NCBI GenBank assembly: GCA_036924285.1
Contig: JAYKYS010000006.1
Coordinates: 26,820,001-26,884,000 of the forward strand
Length of the DNA stretch: 64,000 nt
DNA from: Asterella californica
Taxonomy: Eukaryota > Streptophyta > Marchantiopsida > Marchantiales > Aytoniaceae
Reading direction: 5' to 3'
A model generated the notes under the pieces. That model ran no database searches and had not been told where the DNA came from. It saw only the letters and a program-made list of their open reading frames with translations. Shown piece by piece: positions 49,101-60,899 of this stretch; position 1 is the first letter of the stretch; each line of letters begins with the position of its first letter. The position numbers were made by a program, and so were the translations under genes.

Positions 49101-49820
49101 ATTTCCCCAAGAAAATTTCCTGATTTCATAATCGACGCATTGTTGTAGTAGACATAAGAACGAACATTATCAAGTCAAATCGTGAAAATAAACGTCAAAA
49201 GATCTTCTGATTCGTAAGATGTCTTCTTCCCTGAATAAAAGGGTCTTCTAACTCGTAAGATGCTTTTCCGTTTCCGAACATTAATGCCTATTAGTTGACA
49301 ATTGCAATTTCATACGAATAAGATCGCTCTAAAATGGAAATGATTGTTGAAAATCTATTTGGAATTATGTTATTTGATGTGACACTGCACTAAATAGTCA
49401 TTTATGTTCAACTTCTTACGATCTTACAATTTGGAAGAGAACTCTATTTCAGAAAGAAAACATCTTAGGAATCAGAAGATCCTTGGGCTCTAGTAAACCG
49501 GTAAAAACAGGTGTTAAACCTCCACTATTGGTACAAAGGGTATGGATAACCTAGATCTGTGTCCCAAGTGGTTTAGCTTAGTCAAGTGTTCCAATTTGGT
49601 AATGGGTTTAAGCTATTGCTCGTACGGTTAGAGTTGCATGCGTTGCAAACTGTTAACGAAACTTCTAGTCAGAGTCTCGCTGTGGTAGATTCACATGTAA
49701 AATCCCATGGTCCACAAATAACAGATAATACCATTTACATAGACCCGTTTTCTTCAAATTTTTCCCCTCCATAAATCGGTTTTATCCAGACTGAACTGCG
49801 TCATTTCACCTTGACTTCAG
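46200..49820. other. AT-rich repeats, no supported gene
   Basis: It contains dispersed hairpin modules, a tRNA-like segment at about 48.3 kb and a TAATAAATTAAAT array at 48600-48665. No coding exons were recognised. Confidence 0.5.
48229..48305 (-). repeat. tRNA-like sequence, probably a tRNA-derived SINE or pseudo-tRNA
   Basis: On the minus strand, TTAGTACAACGGTTA resembles a Pol III A box and D arm. TCTCGTTTGGAA resembles an anticodon arm, and GTCGTAAGCTCGAAACC resembles the T arm with its B box. Pairing in the anticodon stem is poor and the acceptor stem is not closed, so it is not a working tRNA. Confidence 0.4.
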
Positions 49821-49837
49821 TTCTGACGAGATGACTT

Positions 49838-50765
49838 ATGGTAGCGTTACCCACTTTGGTGAGCCTTCCAGCGTCACATGCTTACAGAGATGGAGGATCC
49901 GGGCTTGTGTGGGATGCTCGGTTACAACAATTGGTGGAGCCCAATGCCGACGAGAGAGAGAGAGCGATGAGTTCTCCTACGGGTACGACGGCAGTAGCTT
50001 CGGTGTCGGAGGCTTCATGTCGTCAAGTGTTGGATCAAGCAATGGACTTGAACTGTTTGACATGGATTGTTAGTCTTGGATTGGCTGAGCAGCGTCAGAT
50101 GCGATCGACGGGTGTTACTGCTCCGACACTCCTGATTTCTTTGCCTACCGGGTCGGTGGAGACAAAGGCTGGGGGCGAGGCGCATGGAGTTCATCATCCT
50201 TGGACATCATGGGATGTCGTAGGAGAGAGTGTGGAGCTTGCAGCTAGAACTGTAGAAGTTTTTCGCACAGTAGCGGTGGAGGTTGTTGGTGGTGAGCAGA
50301 AGGAAACTGCTCCAGAGGTTGCAAGATAGCAGTCAACGACTTCGTCTTCTACCTCTAGCATGGTGACAGAGGATAATTGAGAGCTAGAGATTGGACCCAA
50401 GCTTATAGAAGAGGAGAGACGAAGAGTTCAGAGATTCCTGAAGAGCTACAGGAATTGTTTTGCCTTTAGTATGAAAGATTTGGGTACCTTGAAGGGACCG
50501 GGTATACGGATCAACTTGGCTAATGACACGCCAATCTTTCGACGTCCTTACAAATACAGTGACATTGAGAGAACTTTGATCCAGAGTAGGACTCAAGGTG
50601 GAAGCTGGGTTGGTGGAGATGTTGCATGGAGAGTATGCATCTGTCACAGTTATGCCAGCAAAGAAAAATATGTATGGCAATTACACAGATAGGCGCATGT
50701 GTGGAGACTATTGTCCTATCAATCGGTAGACGAAGTCCGATAGAGTACTTTGTATCAGTGGATGC
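49838..50765 (+). mobile_element. Truncated second copy of the 8.7-12.0 kb gypsy family
   Basis: From about 50028 the sequence parallels 9313 onward: AMDLNCLTWIVSLGLAEQRQ against AMDLNYLTWIVSLGLTEQRR, then VVGESVELAARTVEVF, the GTCACATGG/GTTGCATGG segment, and the pre-RT block GPGIRINLANDTPIF. Relative to the other copy, about 160 bp around 10030-10190 are missing. Similarity stops near 50765, before the RT catalytic block. Frames are broken. It ends about 350 bp before the young chromovirus. Confidence 0.85.
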
Positions 50766-51120
50766 GTCTCACTGAGTACTACAGTTGGAAAAAATAATAA
50801 TTTAGCATTTACTCACTGCAAGACTGAATACAGCTGCTGGAAAGGTCAAACTTTTGAGAAGAGTTTCTGGAAAGAACTTTCAAATCTAAAAGATCTTCAA
50901 AAATATTCCCACAAGCAGCATTTGGTACCAGGAGAGGGGTTTAAAACTCACTTAGTCTACATTGGTTTACGCTTTGCTACTTGCTTCACTCTCGTCCAAC
51001 AAGCTCGCATGGTTGAATGGTACTATCGTGCGGGGTAAGACGACTACTGGGTACTCTAAGTCATGCGTACGAGGGGGTACGACGAGGTTCGGTCTAGAAA
51101 GAGTATCTATCGAAGGATAT

Positions 51121-52063
51121 TGTAACACCTTTTGCTTTTTCCCCAAACCAGATGGCATTCGGGCAGTGATTAACCAAAAAGTGGCAGCTGCATGGTCATA
51201 AAGCAGGCTCAAGGAGACTAGATAAAAGAGTGTCGCGAGCCCTAAAGAGGCCATTCTCAGTTTCAGTTTTTGGGAGAAGAGCACTCTTGGTGATGAGGAG
51301 AGAAGACTGTATTTTCAGAATAGAGAGATTGTATCTTGAAGTTCAGAAAACAGAGAGCATGCAAATCTGATTCCTTGGAGAGTAGACTTGGAGAGCAGAT
51401 CTGGAGAGCAGACTTGGGGTGTTGATTAGGTCGCTGACTTGGGGTCTGATCTGTTGAGTAACAGAAATCAGGGCGTTCAGAGTGAAATTAGGTTCTCTGG
51501 TGAAGTCTTAGTTCTGGAGTTGCTGAGTAGTGAAGAATTGTCGGTCCAAGAGCGCTGCGTGACCTTGTCAGCAAGTAAATGCCATGTAATGTATATGAGC
51601 CCGTGAATTCCTCCATTCTGATAAGTAGGCTTGGGTTGTGTGCCAAAACTGAGTTGGGCGCATCTGGTGTTGTGTTGACTTTATTTTGGTGTAATTGCTT
51701 TGCCTTCCTACTTCCTAGCATCTACTAGGTCTCTCAGTCTTGGCGGTTGCTCCTTGTGGGTCCTGGCGTTCCGACTTGATCACCAATAGCGGAAGCGCTG
51801 CCCAAATTTTAGGCAACCCAGGTCTAGAATAGTTCCACTTGTGTTTAGTACCCTAAGATTGACCCGAGACCTACAAAAGACTAGTTGGTTATTCGAGACC
51901 CGTTCAACAGTTATTAAATCCTCTGTGCTTATTAGCGGATAGTTTAACGAACTGGATCTAGAGACACAAATAAAGTATACAGGTCTTCAGGGAGGTTCAC
52001 GTTCGGCAGTTCATTGGTTAGAGATAAAGGAATCTGTTCCGAGATCTGCGGTCGAACGTTACA
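51121..52063 (+). repeat. 5' LTR of the chromovirus
   Basis: 943 bp, starting TGTAACACC and ending GTTACA, so the ends are TG...CA within a longer short inverted repeat (TGTAAC/GTTACA). Differences from the 3' LTR all lie in the last 170 bp. Confidence 0.97.
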
Positions 52064-52065
52064 GT

Positions 52066-52077
52066 TGGTATCAGAGC
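52066..52077 (+). promoter_or_regulatory. Primer-binding site for initiator tRNA-Met
   Basis: TGGTATCAGAGC starts two bases after the 5' LTR and is the standard complement of the plant initiator tRNA-Met 3' end used by many gypsy and copia elements. Confidence 0.92.
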
Positions 52078-52113
52078 AGGCTCAAGTTGAGTCTTTGCTA
52101 AACACCATCGACA

Positions 52114-53863
52114 ATGGAGGTTGTGTCGACCGAGTTGGACGAGATGAAAGCATTGCTGAGAAAGTTGGAAGGCCGACTTGAGCAAGTAGAAGCTGAGAAC
52201 AAGGTGCTTAAGGCGGATTTAACTCAAGCAAAAGCGACACAAGAGAAGGAAGCGGAGGTCCATGTACTGCAAATCGAGCAAGTCAAGGATTTAGGACTAC
52301 CAGACGAAGAAGCAAATTGATATTGCTCAAGCAGATAAGAATGAAGATGGATCACAGAAGGTGCAAGAGAATGTTGCGGAAGGCAGCTCAGCCAAAGAAG
52401 GGCACAAGCGGAAAGTGAAGTGGGCTGAACCAGCGACACCATCAGCCTTCAACGGTGAGAAAAGCTTTTCCAGGTTTGAGTTATGGATTACTGAAATGGA
52501 GAATTACCTGGAGAATTTCGATGAGCGTAGTTGGTTCACCTATGCTGTTAGTAGACTGGAAGGAGAGGCTAAGGAATGGTATGGAGGTCAACAACGGATG
52601 AGAAGTTTGAACGGTACAACTCCTATGTCCACTTGGCCTGAGCTGAAGGATAAACTCCGACGACATTTGGTACCAGTGGATGAAGCTACACAGTTTCGAC
52701 TAGAACTTATTCATCTGAGACAGACAGGGAGTATCAGACAGTATCTCCAGCGATTTTCTGAGTTGGTTACTCGTTTGCACATGGTGGATCGCACCGACTT
52801 GCTGTTTCACTTGAAAAAAGGTCTGCAAGGTTTCTATGCTAGTGTGTTTGATAGCTGGGTTATGTTTCATAAGTCCGAGGACATGCAAGACTTGTTTGCA
52901 TTTCTGGAAGCAGCAGAGAACACTAGGGAACGTAACTACACCGTGCAGCCCTCCAAGTTTCAACGTGGAACAAGTGATGGCGAGCCTAGTAGAGGATTTT
53001 GGCGCAATCCTCAAGGACAGATAGCGTCCTCTCAGAGTAGAGGTGGTAGAGGACGTGGTGGTGGAGGATTTGATGCAGCGGGAAGGAGGTTTCCTCGTGG
53101 GTCTCAACAGCAAGGAGTTACTCGTGGTCCTACTCAGACCCGACCTACTGGATCTTATGCATCCAATGCAGGATCCAACCAAGTTTCGACTTCAGGTGCT
53201 AGGAGCAGTGGAGCTAGCAGTGTTACACCTTCAAGGACGATCATCTGTTTTCGATGCGGACGGGATGGTCACATCGCTCGTGAGTGTCCTCAACGTTCAA
53301 CGACGAGCAACGTTCGTGGGTTGACAACTGAAGAGACAACCAGTGTTGAAGACCCAGTTGAGGCGACTACTGAAGTAGAGGTATGTGCTAGTGAGCATTT
53401 GGTAGAACATGGAGATTTTCTACCGTGGATTGAAGTAAAAATAGGAAACCACCGGTGTTGTTTGCTTATAGATACTGGAGCAGATGTGAATGTCTTGGAT
53501 GAAAAACTTGTCAGAACTTTAGGGGTGACTAGAACCAAGATCATGAGCCCATTGTTGGTAAGGTTTGTGCAAGGTAGCACAACCGTTACAGAAAAGCTCA
53601 TGAGTGTTCTTATTACTGTTGGAGGGGTAACTATGAGACATGAGTTTTTAGTTATGAGCTTAGGCGACACGATGGAAGGTATCTTGTCCTGGTCTTGGTT
53701 ACAAGAGACCAAAGCCAAGCTAGATGTTCAAGAAGGGAACGTCATAGTCATGGATCGATGGGACTTGGGTCAACCACATCCTTTGATCATCAAAGAGAGA
53801 CCCAAGGAGCCAAACCATGCTGCTCGTAGGTTCCAACGAGTCAAGGTGGCATTTCAGATCTGA
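52114..53863 (+). pseudogene. Chromovirus gag-protease, one frameshift
   Basis: It starts at ATG 52114 (MEVVSTELDEMKALLRKLEG), a heptad-like coiled-coil stretch. This frame ends at TGA 52318-52320, and the sense continues in the next frame (QTKKQIDIAQADKNEDGSQ), so a 1-nt shift lies between about 52295 and 52318. The rest is open. The retrotransposon Gag domain holds WFTYAVSRLEGEAKEWYGG and FRLELIHLRQTGSIRQYLQR. After a Gly/Arg-rich linker comes one zinc knuckle, CFRCGRDGHIAREC, and then an aspartic protease with LLIDTGADVNVLD. The frame stops at TGA 53861-53863, but the same frame reopens at once as pol. That stop may be a CGA to TGA change at a CpG-type site, making gag-pol originally one polyprotein. 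Confidence 0.9.
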
Positions 53864-53893
53864 ACGGCCAGACAGTTTGGAAAGCAGATCAAG

Positions 53894-56709
53894 TTGGTTG
53901 ACGAAGCTTGGGTTGCAGTGATGTCTAAACCCAAGGTGGAGACGGATGAGGAAGAACGTGTTGCTGCTCTTCCCATACATCCTGATATGCAAGCATTGAT
54001 TGAGAGGTATTCTCACATAATGCCAGACCAGTTACCAACAGGACTTCCTCCGAGGAGAGCCTTGGATCATGCCATTGATCTGGTTCCTGGGGCTACACCT
54101 ATTGCAGTGTCATCAAGACGCATGTCGTTTGATGAGCTAACAGAGCTGAAGACTCAGTTGAAAGAGTTGGTAGCTCAAGGTATCTTACGACCCAGCATAT
54201 CACCTTATGCTGCACCGGTGTTGTTCGTGGCCAAGAAAGATGGTGGTATCCGCATGTGTGCAGACTACCGTGCACTTAATAAGGTTACTGTCAAGAACAA
54301 GTATCCTCTTCCTCTCATGGATGAAACCACAGATCGGTTGGCCACAGGAAAGTACTTCACCAAGTTGGATCTTCGTTCTGGATATCATCAAATCCGGATC
54401 AAAGAAAGAGATGAAGAAAAGACGGCTATAAGGACGAGGTATGGCTTGTTTGAGTATACAGTGTTGCCGTTTGGATTGTCCAATGCACCTGTTACTTTCT
54501 GCAGGCTAATGAACGAGATCTTCAGAGATCTCTTGGATGAGAGTGTTATCGTGTACTTAGACGATATCATCATCTTCTCATCCACTTGGAATCAGCATCT
54601 AGCAGATGTTGAAATGGTGTTTAAGCGTCTAGAAGAACATCAACTCTATCTCAAGAAGAGCAAGTGCTCTTTTGGACAAGAGAGTGTGGTGTTTCTAGGA
54701 TGTTTGATCGATGCGCAGGGTATTCATCTTAACAGGGCTAAGATTCAAGCCATTGTTGAATGGAAGAGACCTGAGAGTGTTCATGAGCTCAGATCTTTTC
54801 TTGGGTTAGCCACATATTTTCGACGCTTTGTTTATCAATTTGCGCATAAAGCCGCACCTTTGTTTGGCTTATTACGCAAGACTTCCAAGGTTGTTTGGAA
54901 TCCAGCAGCTGAAAGAGCATTTCAAGAGTTGAAACAAGCACTGACAGAAATGCCCGTGCTAGCTCTTCCAAAGATGGAAGAACCTTTCGAGGTTCACACA
55001 GATGCTTCTCAATGGGCCATTGGAGGAGTGTTGATGCAAGAAAAGCATCCAGTGGCTTACGAAAGTCACAAGTTTTCAGAAACAGAGGCAAAATGGCTAC
55101 TCATGAACAGGAGATGTTCGCAGTTGTCCACTGTCTGAAACGTTGGGAGCATTATTTGTTACCAAGCAAAGTTACTGTTGTAACGGACTGTGAGGGTAAT
55201 ACATACTTTCAGAGTAAACCTCGTTTGTCACGTAAACAACAGAGGTGGCAAGTGGAGCTTGCACGTTTTGATATCGAATGGCGGTATCAAAAGGGGAAGG
55301 AAAATATTCCAGCGGATGTGTTAAGCAGACGTGTCCAAGCGTTAACAACCCAAGACACAATTGAAGAGCTTTTGGATCGAATCAGACAAGCATTGCCAGA
55401 TGATCCTCAGGCTCAACGTTGGACCAGCCAACAAGAGAGAGATCCATTGGTACGTCATCTCTCATTTCGCAATGGCCTTTGGTTTTATAAGCAAACCAAG
55501 GTCTATGTTCCAGCTGGATCTCTAAGGACACTCGTCATGCAAGAATGTCATGATTGTGAACTGGCTGGACATGGAGGACAGAATAGAACGTTGCAACGAG
55601 TTAAAGAGCAGTTCTATTGGCCGTCCATGTTGGAGGATGTAATCAAGTACGTGCAGACTTGCTTGACATGTCAGCAACAACGAACTGAGCGGAGGAGACC
55701 TGCAGGATTGCTGAGACCTTTGCCAATACCTGATGGGCCTTGGGAGAGCATAAGTATGGACTTATGCACCGGCTTACCTGAGTCAGGAGGGTTTGACACT
55801 TTACTAGTTGTCATCGATCGTTTCAGCAAACAAGCTCACCTCATCCCTTGTAGGGAAGCAGTGACGTCAAAAGGTGCCGCTGAGCTGTTCATACGATATG
55901 TTTTTAAGTATCATGGGATGCCTAAAGACATTGTTTCAGACTTGGATAGGAGGTTTGTAGCTGAGTTTTGGAAGGGTTTGTTTCGAAGACTCGGAACTAA
56001 CCTCAAGTTCAGTTCCTCCTATCATCCTGAAACTGATGGTCAGACGGAAAGGACGATACAGATAGTAGAGCAAGGGTTGAGAAACTATATCATGCGAGAT
56101 CAGCGTGATTGGAGCGAGCACTTGGACTTGGTGGAGTTTACATATAACAACACTAAGCATTCAAGTACAGGATTTAAACCATTTGAAGTGGTTTATCGGG
56201 GCTCTCATGCACCTTGGACTCCTATAGCTCTGGCTACCAAGGGGCATGAAAATGCAGGAAGGTCAAATCAAGATCCTCCAGATCTAGAGACTTTCATACG
56301 TGTTCAGGGTACTGTGTTTCAAGAGGCAAAGAAACACATGGAGAAGGCACAACAACGGTATGACAAATATGCAAACCGTGGTAGACAAGACGTACAGTTC
56401 GAAGAAGGACAGAGAGTCTGGTTGAGAACCAACAACTTTAGAATCCCAGCAGGGGTGGATTTAGCCAAGAAGCTTCTTCCAAAGTGGGCAGGATCATTCC
56501 TGATCGAGAAGAAGTTAGGTCCTGTGACTTATAAGTTACGTTTTCCAGCTAGTATGAAACATTATCACCCCATCATTCATGTTTCTAACTTGAAAATGTT
56601 TCGTGAAGAACTAGAATCGTTGCCTGGAAGATATCAGAAATGGCATCCAGTGTTAGAAGCATTACCAAGAGCTGATGATCTTGAGTTGATTGAGATAGTA
56701 GATCATTGA
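53894..56709 (+). pseudogene. Chromovirus pol: RT, RNase H and integrase, one frameshift
   Basis: The first frame (53894-55138) holds RT: ISPYAAPVLFVAKKDGGIRM, FTKLDLRSGYHQIRI, LPFGLSNAPVTFCRLM, catalytic YLDDIIIFS near 54551-54577, and LGLATYFRRFVYQFA. RNase H starts with HTDASQWAIGGVLMQ. At about 55088-55094 a base is missing in an A run, and the sense moves to the next frame (MATHEQEMFAVVHCLKRWEH, VVTDCEGNTYF). Integrase follows with its HHCC domain (H and H in CHDCELAGHGG, CLTC), DDE residues in SMDLCTGLP, VSDLDRRFVAEFW and HPETDGQTERT, and the C-terminal KWAGSFLIEKKLGPVTYKL. TGA at 56707-56709 ends the frame inside the chromodomain region. The protein would reverse-transcribe and integrate the element; this copy needs help in trans. 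Confidence 0.93.
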
Positions 56710-56896
56710 GCATCACCGAATCCCGATGGAGGTAGAGAACCCGTTACCAATACCTATGTCGTTGGACAGGTAGAGTTCCGGGATTGGTAAGTGAAGCTTG
56801 GGAGTACCTAGATGATCTAGCATTATACAAGTTTCAAGAACCACTGCGTAGATATTTTGTGAGACGACAGTCCGCAGTGGTCTCTTCCAGCTAAGC
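56700..56896 (+). pseudogene. Broken chromodomain at the end of pol
   Basis: After EIVDH and the stop at 56707, the continuing sense in another frame reads RYQYLCRWTG, then SEAWEYLDDLALYKFQEPLR and RYF, with one TAG just before it. This matches the shape of a chromodomain (YLVKWKG ... WEPxxDL ... aromatic end). Such domains steer chromovirus integration to particular chromatin. At least one frameshift and one stop separate it from integrase. Confidence 0.7.
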
Positions 56897-57295
56897 GGTG
56901 GATTAAATCGAGTCAGAAGAGTCATGCAAAGGGCCCTTCAAGGACACTGGAACCGAGTAGATCTGGCCAATCTGCTCGTCTAAAGGTGGAGTTGTGGTCT
57001 GCTGACTGCTTATGGCTGTCGGATGTCAATCAAGTTTAGGCTGACGCTACTATGGTGTATCATAGTAAGGAGGTGGATAAAAAGAAACTGACGAGTTCAC
57101 CACCTGGAAGCTAGGGTTCTGTCTCACCCGAAAGCTTCAACGGATGTTCGGTAATGGAGCATAGTCCTGAGAAAGGGCTTAATCTTACCCTGGATGGGGT
57201 ACTGTTCTTCTGGATTTGAGGAAGTGTTGTTCCTAATGTGGTATTGTAGATACCGCAGTTCAGTGGAAGAACTGCGTTTTGCTGGTTGGGACGAT

Positions 57296-58237
57296 TGTAA
57301 CACCTTTTGCTTTTTCCCCAAACCAGATGGCATTCGGGCAGTGATTAACCAAAAAGTGGCAGCTGCATGGTCATAAAGCAGGCTCAAGGAGACTAGATAA
57401 AAGAGTGTCGCGAGCCCTAAAGAGGCCATTCTCAGTTTCAGTTTTTGGGAGAAGAGCACTCTTGGTGATGAGGAGAGAAGACTGTATTTTCAGAATAGAG
57501 AGATTGTATCTTGAAGTTCAGAAAACAGAGAGCATGCAAATCTGATTCCTTGGAGAGTAGACTTGGAGAGCAGATCTGGAGAGCAGACTTGGGGTGTTGA
57601 TTAGGTCGCTGACTTGGGGTCTGATCTGTTGAGTAACAGAAATCAGGGCGTTCAGAGTGAAATTAGGTTCTCTGGTGAAGTCTTAGTTCTGGAGTTGCTG
57701 AGTAGTGAAGAATTGTCGGTCCAAGAGCGCTGCGTGACCTTGTCAGCAAGTAAATGCCATGTAATGTATATGAGCCCGTGAATTCCTCCATTCTGATAAG
57801 TAGGCTTGGGTTGTGTGCCAAAACTGAGTTGGGCGCATCTGGTGTTGTGTTGACTTTATTTTGGTGTAATTGCTTTGCCTTCCTACTTCCTAGCATCTAC
57901 TAGGTCTCTCAGTCTTGGCGGTTGCTCCTTGTGGGTCCTGGCGTTCCGACTTGATCACCAATAGCGGAAGCGCTGCCCAAATTTTAGGCAACCCAGGTCT
58001 AGAATAGTTCCACTTGTGTTTAGTACCCTAAGATTGACCCGAGACCTACAAAAGACTAGTTGGTTATTCGAGACCCGTTCAACGTTATTAAATCCTCTGT
58101 GCTTATTAGCGGATAGTTTAACGAACTGGATCTGGAGACACAAATAAAGTATACAGGTCTCCAGGGAGGTTCACGTTCGGCAGTTCATTGGTTAGAGATA
58201 AAGGAATCTGTTCCGAGATCTGCGGTCGAACGTTACA
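57296..58237 (+). repeat. 3' LTR of the chromovirus
   Basis: 942 bp. It differs from the 5' LTR by loss of one A in AACAGTT (here AACGTT), an A to G at GATCTRGAGAC and a T to C at GGTCTYCAGG. A hairpin, CGCAGTTC...GAACTGCG, lies just upstream at about 57254-57276. No strong polypurine tract is visible before the LTR. Confidence 0.97.
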
Positions 58238-60899
58238 ATATGTATCAAGATAGAAATGGACATACAGACGTAGAGTTTTGGAGAAAGTATTTGATTCTTT
58301 ATCGCTTGTGCTTAATAAGACAACCAAACAAGGATCAACAGTCATCGTCTGGAAAAAGATATATGTTTGCAAGAAGTGAACAAGTTATCTCGGAACGTTT
58401 ATAAGGAAAAACGGTTTAACTTGAACACTCCAAACTTGGGAAGGTTTACAATACCATATCGAACAATAAACCATATGTGTTTTTATTAATATTTTTATTT
58501 AGCATTTGGTAGAGAGGTACAAGACCTCGTGATAAAATCAACATCCCTAAAATACACAGAAGCTCGAAGACATAGCCAACCCTAGAAATTTAATTTCTAT
58601 TTTGAAAGTTAATGGATTCTACTATACTGAGGTAAAAAAGATACATATATCTAACGAGAGATAGATAACACAGTAATACTCGAAATTTATAAACGAATAT
58701 TGTTTATTTGATAAAAAATCAATATTGAAATTCTAATGAACTCAACGGAGCAGAGTAGAACAGCGAACCAACCTTTAAGCACGAGACTCGAAACCCTAAC
58801 AGAAGATCAGAATCCAACTGTAATCGAAAAAATGAAAAAATGAGAACCGCCACTAATACCCGTCGAACTCATCCTCGGGGATAAACCATATATGTTATAT
58901 TTGACACGACCTGACATGACTATAAATACACCATTTAAGTTTATCCTGCATTACGGTTGAGTTCCATCGTTCGGTTTCGGTAATGGTCCTGGCCTCAGCT
59001 GTGACGAGAACTGTCGTTTAGGTACCACTACCAGTAGGCCTAACCACGTTAGGTTATATGGAAACGAACTTAGTAGTGAATGGGTGGGCCCGAATAGTGG
59101 ATGCCCACCTGAGGTGTGATATCTTTTCTTTTTTGGCGTCGCGGGCCAAAAAGAAGAGAAAACATGGTCCCGGCCTCAGCTTTGCTGCGGGATGCTTTGG
59201 CCTTCAAACTTGAGTCATGAGAAAACGCCAAGCTACTTGTAAATACGATTCAGAGAGTTGCGTGGGGACGTTCTAGGGTAAAACCTTATTTCAGTTGTAG
59301 TGTATCTCTTTCCTTCGTCATCACTTGTATGAAAAGACATTCGTTCCTTTCTCAGAATCGTACATAGTTGCAGGGAAGTCTCATGTTGCATCACATGTAT
59401 ATTTCGATATTTTCAGGAGTTCTTGTGTCTCCCTACAATTCTTCAGCGTTTCGATTACATTTCCCACTCGTTCTGAACCAAGCAAAGCGGTTCTGGAATC
59501 CAGGTTTCAAACCATCTTCTGAGTTGACAGAGCTACTTTCATCCCAATGTTTGACGCAGGAGTCGACGGAACGTTAGAACTCTGAGCTCGATCGCTGTAT
59601 GGTATGCTATTCTTCTTTTGAAGTCACCTATTCCCACGATTTCTACGTTTTTCGATCAATCCTACCCTAAAGAGTGTCTTTAAGTGCTCAATAAGCCGTC
59701 CGTAGATTCATTAACATCGGCGTGAACTACATCCACGAATGATTACTTCAGACGCGCGATGAATCGTGCAACTTGAATATTCCGGAGAAGACTGATTTCG
59801 TTGCCGTTGGCCACAAATGCGAAGAGTTCAAACTCGGCTCAAAACTTGTACTTCCTAAAAAACTGTGCCTACCTATCTGAGCACAGAAGCAAAGCATTAT
59901 ATCGTCTTTAATTTGTCTTCATGTAGTCTTCCACATGCCTGACCTGATAGCAGCATCACAAAGATGACTCATAAAGCTTATGCTACCAACTGAAACGTGA
60001 TCAACTCGCCAGTGCCGATCTCTTAGGCATCTATCACTGTTGACTTAAACCAGAGAATGAGTACGACCTTTTACGTGCGTCCTATAGGGCCTGGCTATAA
60101 AATACAGAAAACAGAGAAACAGGCACAAGAAGGATGAATATATTTCGGAATAATCTCTACGATGGGTTTCGTTTACATGTAGTAAGATCGTCGAAGTATA
60201 CCCTCCTTGCTTACTGATTACATCTGTCGAATATCCGATACCCATTGAGACACTCGTCGTACTATTATGATGTCATCCACCCAACTCAGGAAAATAAACA
60301 AAAAAGGCTATTGAGGCGTCATTCAGTGCTCATGCGTTTAGCTGGTGGATTTGGCTTTTACTCTTAACACTAGTAGATGAGGAGCAACTGCATTTGCAGC
60401 AAGTGCAACAGTCCTCTGCAAGGTACATGACGACCTTGGACACGACTCGCAACAATCAGGCAGCTACGGGGATTTCCAAAGACAAACACAAAGGCGAGCG
60501 TGAATCCAGAGAATCAACCCTAGTGATTTAACGCAGAAGGAAGAGTTCAGAAAACTAGTAGTGCAGCACCGACGTGAACTCAACCTGTATGCGTTTTGGA
60601 CATTAACCAAATGTTGGACCCATACTTGCGAGTGCTGCGGAAAGGTAAATTAGCCGAGCCCTACCACATACCGTCAGACAGTAAGTAGACGGGCACCAAA
60701 CCCTCTGTAGACCCTCTAAACTTCTTCAAGTCGAACCCTTTGTTACAACGGCGTATAACAAAGACTGTCCACTCTTGAATCCTAGTGACGCCCATCAACA
60801 GAAGTACCTATTTACATGAAAAATTTGGCAGCAATTGTGTGCCCGAAGCATTCTCAGACTTACCAGATACTGCTGAATTGTGATGGAAGTTACCGGAAG
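58238..60899. other. Intergenic, no supported gene
   Basis: AT-rich to about 58.9 kb, then mixed. A T-rich/A-rich inverted repeat with TTTTTTGGC...GCCAAAAA lies at about 59125-59162. GTCCYGGCCTCAGCT occurs twice, near 58985 and 59167. Overlapping open frames at 59325-59577 follow a possible AG acceptor but have no recognisable domain. Confidence 0.5.

Larger units (their letters stand above)
51121..58237 (+). mobile_element. Young chromodomain-type Ty3/gypsy retrotransposon (chromovirus)
   Basis: Complete element of 7117 bp: 5' LTR 51121-52063, PBS 52066-52077, gag-protease, pol with RT, RNase H and integrase, a chromodomain remnant, and 3' LTR 57296-58237. It is flanked by ATAT on both sides. 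The LTRs run TGTAACACC...GTTACA and differ by two substitutions and one 1-nt gap over about 942 aligned positions, so insertion is very recent. The order RT-RH-INT followed by a chromodomain places it in the chromoviruses, which occur across non-seed plants. Despite its youth the coding region carries two frameshifts and one nonsense codon, plus chromodomain lesions. Confidence 0.95.

Noticed and set aside
51488..51721. 77-codon minus-strand open frame repeated at 57663-57896
   Set aside because: It lies wholly within the two LTRs; its duplication reflects LTR identity, and it has no protein-like features.
52700..53182. 160-codon minus-strand open frame
   Set aside because: It is the shadow of the Gag coding strand, Ser/Thr-rich because of the Gly/Arg-rich plus-strand linker.
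57200..57295. Polypurine tract before the 3' LTR
   Set aside because: Only GGTTGGGACGA-like sequence is present; too weak to call.
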